NCBI GenBank assembly: GCA_964017235.1
Contig: OZ024929.1
Location: 61,847,603 to 61,911,602, forward strand
Direction of reading: 5' to 3'
Source: Sabellastarte sp. h YS-2021
Taxonomy: Eukaryota > Annelida > Polychaeta > Sabellida > Sabellidae
Length of the DNA stretch: 64,000 bases
Under the pieces are notes generated by a model, which saw only the letters and a program-made list of their open reading frames with translations, ran no database searches and had not been told where the DNA came from. Both the position numbers and the translations under genes were made by a program. Shown here one piece after another: positions 43,491 through 55,100 of this stretch (its first letter is position 1; each line of letters starts with the position of its first letter).

Positions 43491-46165
43491 AATGTAAACT
43501 CAATATAACCTTTTAATACATGAGAGTTTAAGGTCACCTTAAAGTAAGGCACACCTTGAAAACCAGTTACAAGCACATGCCAAATTTGAATTGATTCCAT
43601 CAACAAATTTTTGAGATACCGTCCGGAAACAAAAAACCTTCAAATCAATATAAGAATCTTACTACTGTGAGTTTAAGGTCACCTTAAATAGGGTACACCT
43701 TGAGGAAAAGTTTCATCAATATGCCAAATTGGAATTTAATATATCAAGACATTTTTGAGATACTCTCTGGAAAGTAAGTGTGAAGACTACTCTGACCATG
43801 TATGTCTTCCATCAAAGCTGTTAGTGACACAAAATAATGCAACCTTAAACTCATTAGTTTATAAAATATCAGCAACTTACTATAACCTTACAAAAGAGAC
43901 CATTTTTGGTGGATATATATGTACATGATGAATATCGATGTAAAAAGTCCTAATTAGTAGTGCTAGGAATCGGTCTAAAAAATCAGAATCGATTAATCGG
44001 TAATTCTAAGCGATCGATTATCGATTATAGTCGTTTTTCTGCTTGCTTTGTAAGAAAGACAGAATATTTTTTTTTTACCAAATATATAATAACAGTAGTC
44101 TTCCAGTAGGTCAGTGGTGAAAAAGTCCAGGTTACTCTATTTTTAACTCAGGACACTTTTCAAAGACATGCTATTTTCATAAGCAAATGGAAGAGTGATT
44201 TTTGTTGTTTCTGGTCAATACTGATGTTTTGTAATATATACTAGATTATATGAAACAGTTTGGCACAAGTGAACATGTATTTCAGCATTGTCACTCAAGT
44301 ATATGCGTATTGGATGGTGTCTGGAAAATGTGACTCTTATCTCAGGAAAAATAAGATAAAAATTTCTCAAAGCAGCATATATATGACATAAATAGTTGTA
44401 TATCATTGATACATGGATGGTGCAGTTATTTTATCAAGTGTATTTAGCACTTGTATATGTTTCAGTACATGGGTGTCCTGAGTTAAAACCTTCCCCAGTA
44501 AGCAACACAAGTGTACTGTTTTTATAACTCATATCTTTTTTTCTTTCCTAATTTTACATCAAACTGAGAATATCTCCTAGCCTGGCCTTCCAGGCTGTCT
44601 GAACCATAATGCAAACGTGAAATATTTTTGCCATAATACACACTGTGTCAAAGGTCTTTCTCGTCTGGGAGTCTCCTCAGCAAGCTAGCCCAAGTAAGCG
44701 TAGGAGAATATTATGAAAAATATGTATAATGCAGTCAAACAATTGTACCTTCTTTATACATATAAATGCCTGTGGCAAGGCTAAGTATCTCCCATCAGCT
44801 TCAATGAAGTCAGATACCCCTCACTTTTTCTGTGTGTTTGTGTTATTGTAAAGCATTTGTCTATTTTTCTGTTAAATTTCTCTCATCCTGAAAACAATAT
44901 TCCATGAATTTCCCTTTCTGAGCAGATCTTCATGATCTATTCACTTCATATAATTATAATTTCTTAGATACTGCAAAATTCTAAGCATGGCAATGTAGTA
45001 AACATTTCAGTTTTCTTGTTCAACAAAATTTGTCAAAAATATTCATGGCAGACTGCTGAAGTATTACAGTAATTTGATCTCTCTCCACTTGATTTATGGC
45101 CAAGGTCGTTACTCCCCATTTATAGGGAGTATGCATGTTGTGTATGAAGCAGTGAAAGTTAAATTTAATTTAGGTTGAACTTAGTTTATTGTATTAAAAG
45201 ATCTTCTAAATACATACAGAAATTTTGAGTTTTAGTTGTAACCAACAGGAAGTAGATAACAGTGAAAGAAACAAGGCAGATAATGTAAACAAATATTACG
45301 AAAATAAAATGTTAAATATCTGTAGAAAAAGGGAAAATTAGGTGGTTTATAAATCTTACTTTCGATTCACAATCGATTCTTAAAATGAGAATTGATTTTC
45401 TACATCGAAACTTTTAAATAGACGTCTTATAGATTTTCCTTCGAATCGTAGGACCACTACTAATTAGCATATAAAATATCTTCCAAACACCAAAAATATT
45501 GCCCCAACCTTAAACTCAAAGTTTGTTTGCACTGCTGTATGTTAGCGAGTTTAAGGAAATCTTTTCTTGAAAGTTTTGTTCAAGGTTTGTTACATCCACC
45601 ACTGAAACGCCTAGAATTGCACAATATTTGAAATATTGTTCAAAAGTTAGCAAACTGAAAGTGAAATAATTCTGTTATTAATGGGAGTTTAAGGTCACCT
45701 TATTGTGTGGCACTTACCTATGGCCAGTTATATATAATTCCAAAAGTTGAATGAAATTGCTGAAGTTACTTTCAGTATACTCCATGGAGAAAGAAAAAAA
45801 CGTAAACTGGACATAAATTTTTTATATAAGGGAGTTTAAGGTCAACTTAAAATAGGGCACACCTTCAAAACTAGTTACAACCACATGCCAAATTTGAATT
45901 GAATCCATCAAGCCATTTTTGAGATATTGTCCGGAAACGAAAAAACTTAAATTGAGTTTAAGTATTTTACTAGTGGGAGTGCAAGGTCACAAAACCATAC
46001 AGCACACCCCCAGGACCAGTTACATCCACATACCAAATTCGAATTAAATCTGACAAGCCATTTTTGAGATACTGTCCAGAATACAAAGTGTGACGACGAC
46101 AGACGCCGCCGCTGCCACAAAATTGGATGACGAAGCGATCCCTATATGCCACTCAGCATAAATGC
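43490..46165. repeat. GAGTTTAAGGTCACCTTAAA repeat block, split by hAT copy A
   Basis: 43490-43957 and 45460-46165 are one array of the 39.3-41.8 kb family interrupted by the hAT insertion. The block ends near 46080-46165 in CGACGACAGACGCC and CAGCATAAATGCTGG, an end also seen at 31840-32145. Confidence 0.75.
43958..45459. mobile_element. hAT-type non-autonomous element, copy A (1,502 bp)
   Basis: It starts TAGTGCTAGGAATCGG and ends CGTAGGACCACTA, flanked by the direct 8-bp repeat CTAATTAG (43950-43957 and 45460-45467). Multiple ATCGATT motifs sit just inside both ends, like transposase-binding subterminal repeats. There is no transposase ORF. It is about 600 bp shorter than copy B and inverted relative to it. 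Confidence 0.88.
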
Positions 46166-46630
46166 TGGTATATTGTTAGTTTATTTTTTATTTCTACAAA
46201 CAAATAATCTAAATTTAATAAAAATCTAAATCATACAAAATTTTAGTCAGACATTTTCCTTTGGAGTAGTGTGTAGAAAAGTGGTGTTGGTTTTTATTTT
46301 ATACTCCCCCCCCCTCCCCCAGTATGTTTTTTGTGTCACAAAAGGAAGACATGTCTTATAATTTAAGGTGTCCAAAAGTATATCATATATGTTTTGTATT
46401 TGTCTTTGGTATTTTTTGTTTATATATTATCCCGTAATGAATTAGAACAATAATAATTTATTTTTAATATATTATTTCATTTATAAAACATGTCAAGCAA
46501 AAACAAATCTCAACTTGTGGATATTTTGTGACTTTAAGCCTGCAAAGTTTTCACTCCAGAAAAAGTTATTCCCGTGTTTGTGAATCACTTTGGTCGGCCT
46601 TGAAAATGACGTGTGTTACGTTGAGAGCCC
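46165..46630. other. AT-rich sequence, no gene seen
   Basis: Contains a C-rich run near 46304-46320. No ORF or known repeat is supported. Confidence 0.4.
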
Positions 46631-46830
46631 CTTAATAAGTAAATTAAATTTTTATAAGTTAATACCCTATCCAATGGACAATTGCTAATCAGGTCGGCGC
46701 AGACCGGCCCGCCAAACGTCAGAAAAAGATGTCTTGTGACCAGTTGTTTGCATCCCCCAGATGGCACCTCATACTTCCTTCCAGTCTAGACGATCTGACA
46801 TCGTATCATCTTTTTCATTGTCTAAACCTC
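46630..46830 (-). repeat. DIRS YR-side ITR fragment of the copy 3 family
   Basis: AATAAGTAAATTAAATTTTT, CCCTATCCAATGGACAATTG and CGGCCCGCCAAACG match 61845-61935. The inner part has diverged, and no ICR or coding sequence follows. Confidence 0.7.
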
Positions 46831-46834
46831 TTAG

Positions 46835-46995
46835 ACTGCAGAGTGATGTCATAATGTCAGTTGACTGACAAGTCAGCTGACATAAAAAAAAAGCAGCATG
46901 ACCCTGGACCTTGTACTTTTGGAGGAGAAGCTGTTCATGAGGACACGGACATCACAGATTGATGTCATAATGTCATCTGACAACCTTTATTGTTT
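46835..46995. repeat. Fragment of the GTCAGCTGAC right module
   Basis: Contains GTCAGTTGACTGACAAGTCA followed by GCTGACATAAAA, then another AGCAGCATGACCCTGG and GGAGGAGAAGCTG stretch. The module is repeated here in tandem. Confidence 0.6.
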
Positions 46996-46999
46996 GACA

Positions 47000-47640
47000 A
47001 TATCAGGGTCATACCCTACGCATTTGCTATTGTTTTGCAAGCACTTGTTTTCCAGATGACAATGATGTCACGGGGGGGGTTCCCGGGGATTCCCTAAACA
47101 AAGGACTATATCTTCAAAGGCTTTCTTTTATATTTAACCTTTTAAAAAGGTCCAGAATGTAGCACATAGTGATTAAACTTCTAAAATATTTTAAAATTAT
47201 CTCATTTTTTTATTTTGTCAGGCATAGTTCCTGTATATTTGCTGCATACATCAAGTCTTGGTTTTCCAGTATTGCTTTCCTCATGAATCCTGGTGGTATT
47301 TAAAGTTTATAAGCTTCAATTTCATTTCTCGAAGAAAATAGTTCATTCTATTGTCTGCAAATGACATACCTGCGATTCTGATTGGGTAATGAAGCAGTTT
47401 AAAATTTGCAAAGATGCATGCTTGTTCCTGTTTCTGCTCTTGGGGCTCAAAAACGCTTTCCTCACAACTCTGTTTAAGTTCAAGCAAGCTTTCCTCACAA
47501 CTCTGTTTAAGTTCAAACAAGCACAGTCTGCATATGCACAATAGTACCAACAAGAATTTGAATTTTTAAAATATTTGGATTGGTCGTTGATGTTTGCTCT
47601 CACCAACATATAGCAATAGTGAGGTTAATGGGGTTGTTCC
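47000..47640. other. Unassigned sequence with a 36-bp tandem duplication
   Basis: GCTTTCCTCACAACTCTGTT with its following TAAGTTCAA is present twice at about 47450-47520. A 90-codon - strand frame covers it but shows no domain. No gene is supported. Confidence 0.45.
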
Positions 47641-47649
47641 ACTGGAGCC

Positions 47650-47950
47650 GACCAGTCGGCAACTATGCTTTTTTGGAGGGTCGGGACCAATGTTTACAAG
47701 GTAGGTTAGGGTTGGTTGTAGTTTCCCGGCCTGTCGGGGAGAGTCGGCGAAATATCAAACATGTTTGATATTTCTACGACCGTTCCCGACCCTTGTAACT
47801 GACCCTAATTTCATCCACCTAGCAACAGGCCTGTCGGTTAACTTAACGGCCTGTCGGTTACTCTTCCCAGCTTGTCAGTTAATCAAACAGGCCTGTCTGT
47901 AACAAGTATCTGGCTTGTCCCAAATATGGTGATCCCGACTGTACATATTG
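47650..47950. repeat. Foldback-like sequence around a 26-bp perfect palindrome
   Basis: The palindrome centre is at 47761/47762 (47749-47774; half-site GAAATATCAAACA). The GGGTCGGGA arm at about 47678 is mirrored by TCCCGACCC at about 47786. Around 47830-47900 a CCTGTCGGTTA motif recurs. It may be a small foldback element. Confidence 0.55.
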
Positions 47951-47994
47951 ACAAACTTGAAAAATTTTGTTGTAATTTTAATTTTTATTAGATA

Positions 47995-48170
47995 AATACT
48001 TACCATTTCCTGACCATTGCTATATGTTGGTGCCATCCAACTCACTGGCCAATGTTGAGAAACGTTTTAAGAAACCTTAAGAGGCCAGTGAGTGAGTGTG
48101 AACTAGCATGTCCCCCTAGTGGTCATGTGACCACGCTAGTAAACAACCTTCATTATTTTTGTTGCAGAAA
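47995..48170. repeat. Copy 4 ITR, YR side
   Basis: Inverted partner of 61674-61820; landmarks are ACCATTTCCTGACCATTGCT, GTCCCCCTAGTGGTCATGTG and CGCTAGTAAACAACCTTCAT. It also contains an internal CACTGGCC/GGCCAGTG inverted pair. The two ITRs differ by several indels, so the copy is old. Confidence 0.88.
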
Positions 48171-48218
48171 ATACTCCCCTAGTACTGAATCTGCGGGGAG
48201 GTAGGGGGGGACTATCCT

Positions 48219-48319
48219 GGTCAGGAAATGGTAAGTATTTATCTAATAAAAATTAAAATTACAACAAAATTTTTCAATTTTATTGCGAAAAATACACTTA
48301 CCATTTCCTGACCATTGCT
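48219..48319. repeat. Copy 4 internal complementary region
   Basis: 48219-48275 mirrors the left outer end, and 48275-48319 mirrors the right outer end at 61795-61839. The joining core reads CAATTTTATTGCG (48275-48287). Confidence 0.88.
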
Positions 48320-49150
48320 GAATGCAGCCTTCATGGAAGGAGGGCAGTACTAGAATTTAAAGACCCAGTACACCACTCTGCACAGCTATCATACACAGCA
48401 CAAACCTATAGGCATTCAGATCCAAACTCACCTCCCAGATGAGGCAGTGGAACTGTTGAGCACAACAAAACAACACAGCCTTGTTGTTGTTGTTGTTGCT
48501 GTTGTAGGAAGGAAGTAATCATTACAGAAACTCACTACCTAGCCTACAACTAAAATATTATGAGAAGTTACATTGAAATTTACATGCATACAACAACATA
48601 TAAACTTCCAACAGTCACCACATACCATACAGATCCCCTAAATCATAGTATGTAGTTGAAGCTCTCACAAACTGACAATTATTGCCACAGTTGAATGCTG
48701 TATCTAGACAAACATCCAACACCCACACAGATGACACAAATATTGGAAGTGTCATCAGCATATTGTGTAATTCCAAGTCTGAATGAAGTCAACAATTCTG
48801 CCTAATATAAATACAGATAGTATGACAGACATACAGATGCAAATGCATACTAAAGTATCAATATAAGTATCACACATATACTTATAAGATAACAAACTGT
48901 AGGACACAATATCAAAGTCTGACCACAAGCAAACCAAGCAGGTGAGACTGAAAATTGGTAAAAAAGTTATGGTTTCCAGTAACATGCATCTAAAATTCAT
49001 ATACAGAAACACTATCCTAAAACCTAAAGATTCTTGCTTTGACTCGCTGCTGTTGAGAGTCAGAATTTGACTTCTCCTCAGTCAAAATGATAGTCTGCCT
49101 ACAGCAAGATAAGATAGTTGACCTGAAAATATCTGCTGTAAAGCCTTCCT
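48320..49150. other. Copy 4 3' untranslated region, with a TTG microsatellite
   Basis: Lies between the ICR and the YR remnants. A (TTG)n run lies at about 48480-48505. The first 40 bp keep the GAATGCAGCC...GGAGGGCAG pattern found just inside the ICR of copies 1 and 2. No homopurine tract remains. Confidence 0.5.
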
Positions 49151-51010
49151 AACTAGGCACAGACAAGACATAATAATTCCTCATTGAATCCTTTGTCCCA
49201 AGTAAAAGTATTTGAAAACCTCACAAGACAAAGAGATCTATCTTGAGTAAAACTGCTGTCCCAATGATTGAGAGCTGGCATATCGAACGGCTTAACTGAA
49301 GTAGGCCCATCCGAAGCCAACTGATTCTTGGCTAATAAAAGGCCAGAGCCACTTGTGAACAATACTCATTTAAAGTAAGGGAAGACAATGCTAATGAGAA
49401 TTACCCTTCTTCCTTTGCCTGATGCCAAAGTCAAAAGAAAGACCGACTTGAAAGTTAATAACCTCCAAGAAATCTTCCCCAAAGGCTCAACAGGCTGTCT
49501 GGTGAGACCAAACAAGACCAGAGACAAAAGGTAAAGAAGGCTTAACCTATTGGCTACTAGATTGTCTCTATAGAAATATGTCAACAATCTATACAGCTGA
49601 AGAGTTCTACAGACTTATTCCCCTTCAAGCAAAGCAATCTACCATTGTTATTCTGTAACCAGCAATAGTAGATAGCTTTAGATTCTTTTCCTTAAAGAAA
49701 TAGTTAAGGAAATTTGCTACCTGTAGAAAAGAATTATCTGAGATGTTCACCACAAAGAAGCCTCAGATGGAGGTTTGTGGATAGATCTACCAGGCCCCAC
49801 AACCAAGAACATCCACCATGACCATCATGATTCAATCATGATGAATCTGCACCTGAAGGTGGTCATCTTCTAAATCACCTGAAGAATCCTTTGCTATCCT
49901 GGTGCAATCATGATGATTCTGCACCTGTAGGTGATCATCTTGAGTCACCTGAGGAATGAGAGCCACTGGAACAAACACAAAGATGTCCAGATCCTCCCAA
50001 GAAATGTGTAATGCATCTGTTCCCCAAGACCCACAGTCTAAGGCAAGGAAACACATACACTGGAAGCTTAAGATTAAGGTTGTTGGATACCAATGGCATA
50101 ATGATTGAACTCACCTACAAGGGAAGCCTTAAAAGGAACCTTTGTGGAACAGATCCACCAGATCCCAAAAATAAGACATCCCTAGCCACTCTGATGCAAT
50201 CAAGATGATTCTGCACCAAAATCTTGAAGTAGCACCTCTTAATAGCTACAAATAGAATTTCTTGCCTTTCCTGAGATCTTTTGTCTTATCAAGATAACCT
50301 CTCAAGGCTGTCACTGGACAAAGAAACCTATCTTGCACCAAAGCATGATCTAAAGAAGGTTCCAAAGCAGGAATGACTACAGGTTGAAAAACCAAAGGAG
50401 CCTTAGAAGCCAAATGATTCACCTGCATCACCTGAAGAATCAAGGTCACAGGACCAAACAAACTGTCCAGTCCATCCCAAGAAAAGTTGAAAAAGACAAG
50501 CTTGTGGTTCAAACTAGTTGCAAAACAAATCCATCATTGGTGATTGTAATCAAAGACAGATTTGATTGAACACCTGAATCAGAATAGAAGATTCAAAAGT
50601 CATCCAAAACACATTCAATTTGAATCATCTTGACTCTCATGAACAAAGAATTTGTTAGAACATTTGTATACCCTGGGAAGTGATATGCCTGAATCTGAAC
50701 CCATGGCATTCGTCCAAGGAATGATTCTTCAGATAAGGAAACACATTCCTGAAAGTGGGTACCTCCCTACCTGTTCAGATAGGAAACCACTGAAGAACTG
50801 TCTGTGGAAATCAACAGATTCAAAATCCGAATCAGACTTCCAAATGATTCTAAAGGTAGTAGCCCTGTTAATGTGGAGTTTTGACCCCTCATGATACAAC
50901 AGACCACTGGCTGTTTGATGCCATAATTGTGCATCCCAACCCTTAAAGAAAGCATCTAATAACAGAAGGAGATTGTGCTCCTTCTGATGAAGAAATGGGA
51001 GCTCCTGCAA
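49150..51010 (-). pseudogene. Copy 4 decayed RNase H, MT-like and YR remnants
   Basis: Short frames keep family motifs: RNase H (DAFFKGWDAQLWHQ and SKLHINR, about 50900-50985), MT-like (ALHISWEDLDIF near 49990 and FSWDGLDSLF near 50475) and YR (VIPALEPSLDHALVQDR near 50350; LTFKSVFLLTLASGKGRR near 49420; DRSLCLVRF near 49225). The MT-like and YR middle segments occur more than once, so the region was internally duplicated during decay. No complete catalytic set remains. Confidence 0.7.
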
Positions 51011-51427
51011 ATTTGAAAAGTCGTTCCACCACTGAAGATAATCCCTGAGAACAGAAAAACTGGTACATTATCTGTGTATTATGTGTGGTATCTGTGGTAC
51101 ATTAGCAGATAGCCTTGGGGTTATCTGATAAACAAATGACCCAATGGCACTGTTTTGTCCTATGAAGCCATACCGCCACCAAAGATATGGCTTCCCTAGA
51201 AACCATTAGCCGGAGAAAATGCTTTGCTATGAGTAAAGATGTACCCTAAGGTGGAATCTGCAATCCAAACTAAAAATCCTGGTGCTTTAGACAAGATGTT
51301 TTTTTTTTTTTCAATGTATATAAGCTGGTGACACCCAATGCCTTCTACTGCAGCCATCAGGTTCACTATCCGTTGATACATTAGTAAAGTCGAAAATAAA
51401 CCATTTCCAAGAGCAAAGCAATGAAAT
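51010..51427 (-). pseudogene. Copy 4 pol remnant up to the copy 2 insertion point
   Basis: Weak matches only: VNLMAAVEG near 51340 resembles the SLIGLLTATE segment that precedes RNase H in copies 1 and 2. Copy 2 then interrupts at 51427. Confidence 0.4.
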
Positions 51428-51469
51428 TGCAAATTTTAATTAGTAAATTAAATTTTTATTAGTTAATAC

Positions 51470-51642
51470 CTTACCTACCAGACGATAGCTATAGCCCGGC
51501 GCCAGCCGGTCCCGCCAAACGAAAGAAAAAGACGTCCTGGGTTTCACCCCGGGCAGGACCGGTACACTACACTCCACTCGCCAGGTGGCCTAGTTCCTGC
51601 CTCACTCGCCAGAGGGACGTGACGTCATAGCATCTTTTTCGT
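51470..51642. repeat. Copy 2 ITR, YR side
   Basis: Exact inverted counterpart of 57413-57585 by eye. Contains GGTCCCGCCAAACG, CGCCAGGTGGCC and a TGACGTCA palindrome at 51620-51627. Confidence 0.93.
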
Positions 51643-51695
51643 CCCCAAGGTTGAATTGTAAGGCTGAAAGCGGGGAAGGCTGGGTGGGAATTTCC

Positions 51696-51795
51696 CGTCT
51701 GGTAGGTAAGGTATTAACTAATAAAAATTTAATTTACTAATTAAAATTTGCAATTTCATTGCGTTAATACATCTTACCTACCAGACGATAGCTAG
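51696..51795. repeat. Copy 2 internal complementary region
   Basis: Mirrors the left outer end (ending at 51484) and then the right outer end. The two parts meet at CAATTTCATTGCG (51751-51763). Just inside follows GAATAACTACCCAGTGG, a short block conserved in copies 1 and 3. Confidence 0.92.
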
Positions 51796-51921
51796 AATAA
51801 CTACCCAGTGGAAGGAGGGCAGCCTTCTGAGGATTGGAGAGAACTCTTATATTATACCTAGGTGTGAGGTTCTAGTCCTTTGAGGAGACATGTTAGTCTC
51901 GAGGGTAACTAGACCCACCTG

Positions 51922-51953
51922 CCCCCCCCCCCCCCCCCCCCCCCCCCCTTTTT
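51922..51953 (-). other. A5G27 homopurine tract downstream of copy 2 YR
   Basis: On the coding strand, AAAAA is followed by 27 G, 206 bp past the YR stop. It is positionally equivalent to the A5G22 tract of copy 1 and the shorter A/G tract of copy 3. Confidence 0.78.
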
Positions 51954-52158
51954 GACTGCTCTGAGGGGAGGAAGAGAGTAAGAGTTCAAGTCAATGATTC
52001 CCCCGGATAACCTGGAAGAGTAGGGAAAGTCCTATACCAGAGGATTACTCTGAAGTAAAAGACTTTGAGAAGCCAAGGCCTAGGCTAAAAGTGAGCCTAC
52101 ACCTAAAACTAACTAGTATGTACACTATATATAATTATATACAAAGAAGCTTAGGTGA

Positions 52159-55100
52159 CTAGTGGTGGATCTGCTGGGCAGCCACCACAGGACCCAAGTG
52201 AAAAAGCTCCTTATCTGCCCAGGCAACATCCTTAAGGTAAAACTGTGTAAAGGTGTTGTGGGACTTCCAGTGGCATGCTGCTAGAATCTGGTCCAGAGAT
52301 ATGCCACCTTGAAAGGCTTTGGAGGCCGCAAAGGCCCTAACATCATGGGCCTTAACCTGATGTAAGGCCAAGGAATCTTGGTCAGAGAGATCATAACACA
52401 ACACTACTGTTTGTTTGATCCAGGACGAGATAGTGGCAGGAGAGATGTCCTTGTTAAAACTTTGTTTGAATGAAACAAAAACTAACTCCTTTCCCGTTCT
52501 TAGGGCCTGCGTTTTGTCCAGGTAGTAGCGAAGAGCCCGAACGGGGCAAAGGGATCTGTCTTCCTTTAAAGACTTATCCAGAGTGGGGGCTAAGGCCGGG
52601 ATGACCACAGGGGCCACGCACTCTGGTCCCTCTTTTGCCAAGTGATTTTTCGCCAAGAAGCTTGGTGAAGGGTAGAGGGAAACTTTGGACCAATCAGCTT
52701 GGTGTCTGATATTTTTGTTTAACCAAGCGTGAATCTCACTCCTGCGTTTTCCCGAAGCCAGGGCTAGGAGAAAAACAGTTTTGAAAGTAAGGTGTTTCAG
52801 AGACGCCTTTCTGAGTGGCTCAAAAGGCGCTTTTGTAAGCTGGTGTAAAACCAGGGAGAGGTTCCAAGCAGGAACCCCCCGGCGCCCTTTGGGTCTATCT
52901 CTGTGAAAACTGTCTAACAGTCTAGTCAAATTGTCATCCTTGCCGACATTAACCGAGGTATTTCCCAGTTTGTCTGCAATGGCTGACCTGTAACCATCAA
53001 TAGTGCTGGGCTGGAGATTCTTCTCCTGGAAAAGATGCAGGAGGAAATCTGCTATTTGTTTTATAGATGGGTTCCTGAAGTCCACCTGACTTGTTTCGCA
53101 CCATCTAACAAAAAGGGCCCACTTCGCTTCGTAGACTGCTCTGGTTGAACGTCTTTGAGGCGCCTCAATTCTTGACGCCACTGGGCTAGAGAACCCTTGC
53201 TCCCTGATTGTCTGGGCTCTAGGAGCCAGGCATGGAGATTTAGGCTTGCCAGATCCCTGTGACGGGCCTTGTTGAAAGGTTGGGTCACTAGATCTGGATG
53301 GTGTGGAAGACAAAGAGGAACCATCGCTGACAGCTCTACTAGGTCCCAAAACCAAGGCATGTTGGGCCATCCCGGAGCAATCAGGATTGCTCTGTGATAC
53401 CAGTGATCTGACAGCTTGCTGACCACCTTCCCCATCAGAGACACTGGAGGGAAAAGGTACATGTCCAGGCCTTCCCAGGACATTGTCAGAGCGTCCACTG
53501 ACCAGGCCTTTGGGTCTGGAATTGGGGACACAAATTGGACTAGTTTGCAGTTGTACCTTGTTGCAAACATGTCCACTTGGGGATAATGCCAAGTTCGACA
53601 AAGGATGTCGAAGATCTCCTGATGGAGGGACCACTCCGTCTGAATGATCTGTCCCTGGCGAGACAACTTGTCTGCAATTACATTTAGACGGCCCGGAATG
53701 TGTCTGGCCTTCAGTACTATTTGTCTGAGATTGCACCAACATAGGAGCCGCCAAAGAAGGGCACAGAGTGAACCTGACCTCATACCTCCCTCCTTGTTGA
53801 TGTATGCCACAACTGTAGTGTTGTCTGTGGCAATCAGGATGACCTTTCCTTGCACTAATTGTTGGAATCTTTTTAGTGCTAACAACACGGCTTTTAGTTC
53901 TAAGAAGTTTATGTGCAACTTGCTTTCGGGCACTGACCAAGTACCGCTTGCTGTGAAGTCGCCTAAGTGAGCACCCCAGCCTTCTTTTGAGGCGTCTGTA
54001 AAGATTTGCACTGCGTGTCGTAGGGGGTGTAAGGGTTGACCCTTTAGGACATTTTCTTCTTGGGTCCACCACTGCAGGTACTGATGGAGAGAACTCGGAA
54101 TTGGAATCTCCTTTTCCAGAGATTCCGGGACTCTCCAGTGTTTCTTGAGGTGCCACTGAATAGGTCTCATGTGCAGTCTGCCTAGGGGCACCTGTTTCTC
54201 TGTCGCAGTGAGTAGACCTATAAGAGACATGAAGGTTCTCACTCGGCAAGATCTGTTCTGTAATAACCCTGTTACTTTTTGTTGAAGGGCTTCCCAACGG
54301 TTTTGAGTAGGTCTGACCAATCCGTTGAGTAGGTCGTACTGGTAGCCTACAAAATCGAAGACTTGTTGGGGTTCCAGTTCTGATTTTTGCATGTTTACCA
54401 TCCAGCCCAACTCCTGGCAAAGGGCTAGGAGGGACTGGGTTCCCTGGTGGCAAGATTCTCTGGTAGGGGCTCGAATCAACCAGTCGTCTAGGTACTGGTG
54501 GATCCTTATACCTCGAGACTGAGCCATTAGTTTTACCTCTTTGACTACACAAGTGAACTCCATTGGAGCTGTTGACAGGCCAAAGGGAAGAGCCCGAAAT
54601 TGGTAAGACTGGTTCTGGAAGTGGAACCTGAGGTATTTTCGGGAGTTGACATGGATTGGAATGTGGAAGTAGGCGTCGCTGAAGTCCAGCGATGTCACCC
54701 ACTCTCCCTGTTGTAAGGAGGTTCGAATTGTCTCCGGGGTTTCCATTTTGAATGTTTTTACGCATAAAAACTGATTTAGAGTACTGAGGTCCAAGATTGG
54801 CCGCCACTTTTGGTTCGGTTTGGGAACAATGAATAGTCTGTTGAAGAAGGCTAGAGAGGTTCGAACCCTGACCCTCTCTACTGCCTTCTTCTTGATTAAG
54901 GCTTGTAGAGCCCCTTGCAAGTGGGAGTCTCTGATGGGATTGGCATAGCCGCTTACTATCAGGGGATCCCTCACTAGGCAAGGTCTGAGATTGAATGGGA
55001 GAACATAACCCTCTTTTAGTATGGACACTACTCTTGGGTTTGCACCTAGTCGTGCCCATACTTCCCAGAACAATTGTAGTCGCCCCCCCACTGGCTGGGC

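Noticed and set aside
44215..44406. 63-codon frame also present in hAT copy B (58675-58866)
   Set aside because: The two frames differ mostly by amino-acid-changing substitutions and show no transposase motif; chance openness in homologous non-coding DNA is more likely.
47701..47720. GGTTAGGGTTGG, possible telomeric repeat
   Set aside because: Only one or two imperfect units; no array of TTAGGG.
51922..51948. Run of 27 C as a possible assembly artefact or gap filler
   Set aside because: A similar run sits at the same position in copy 1, next to the same five-base A/T block, so it is element sequence; the exact length may still be unreliable.
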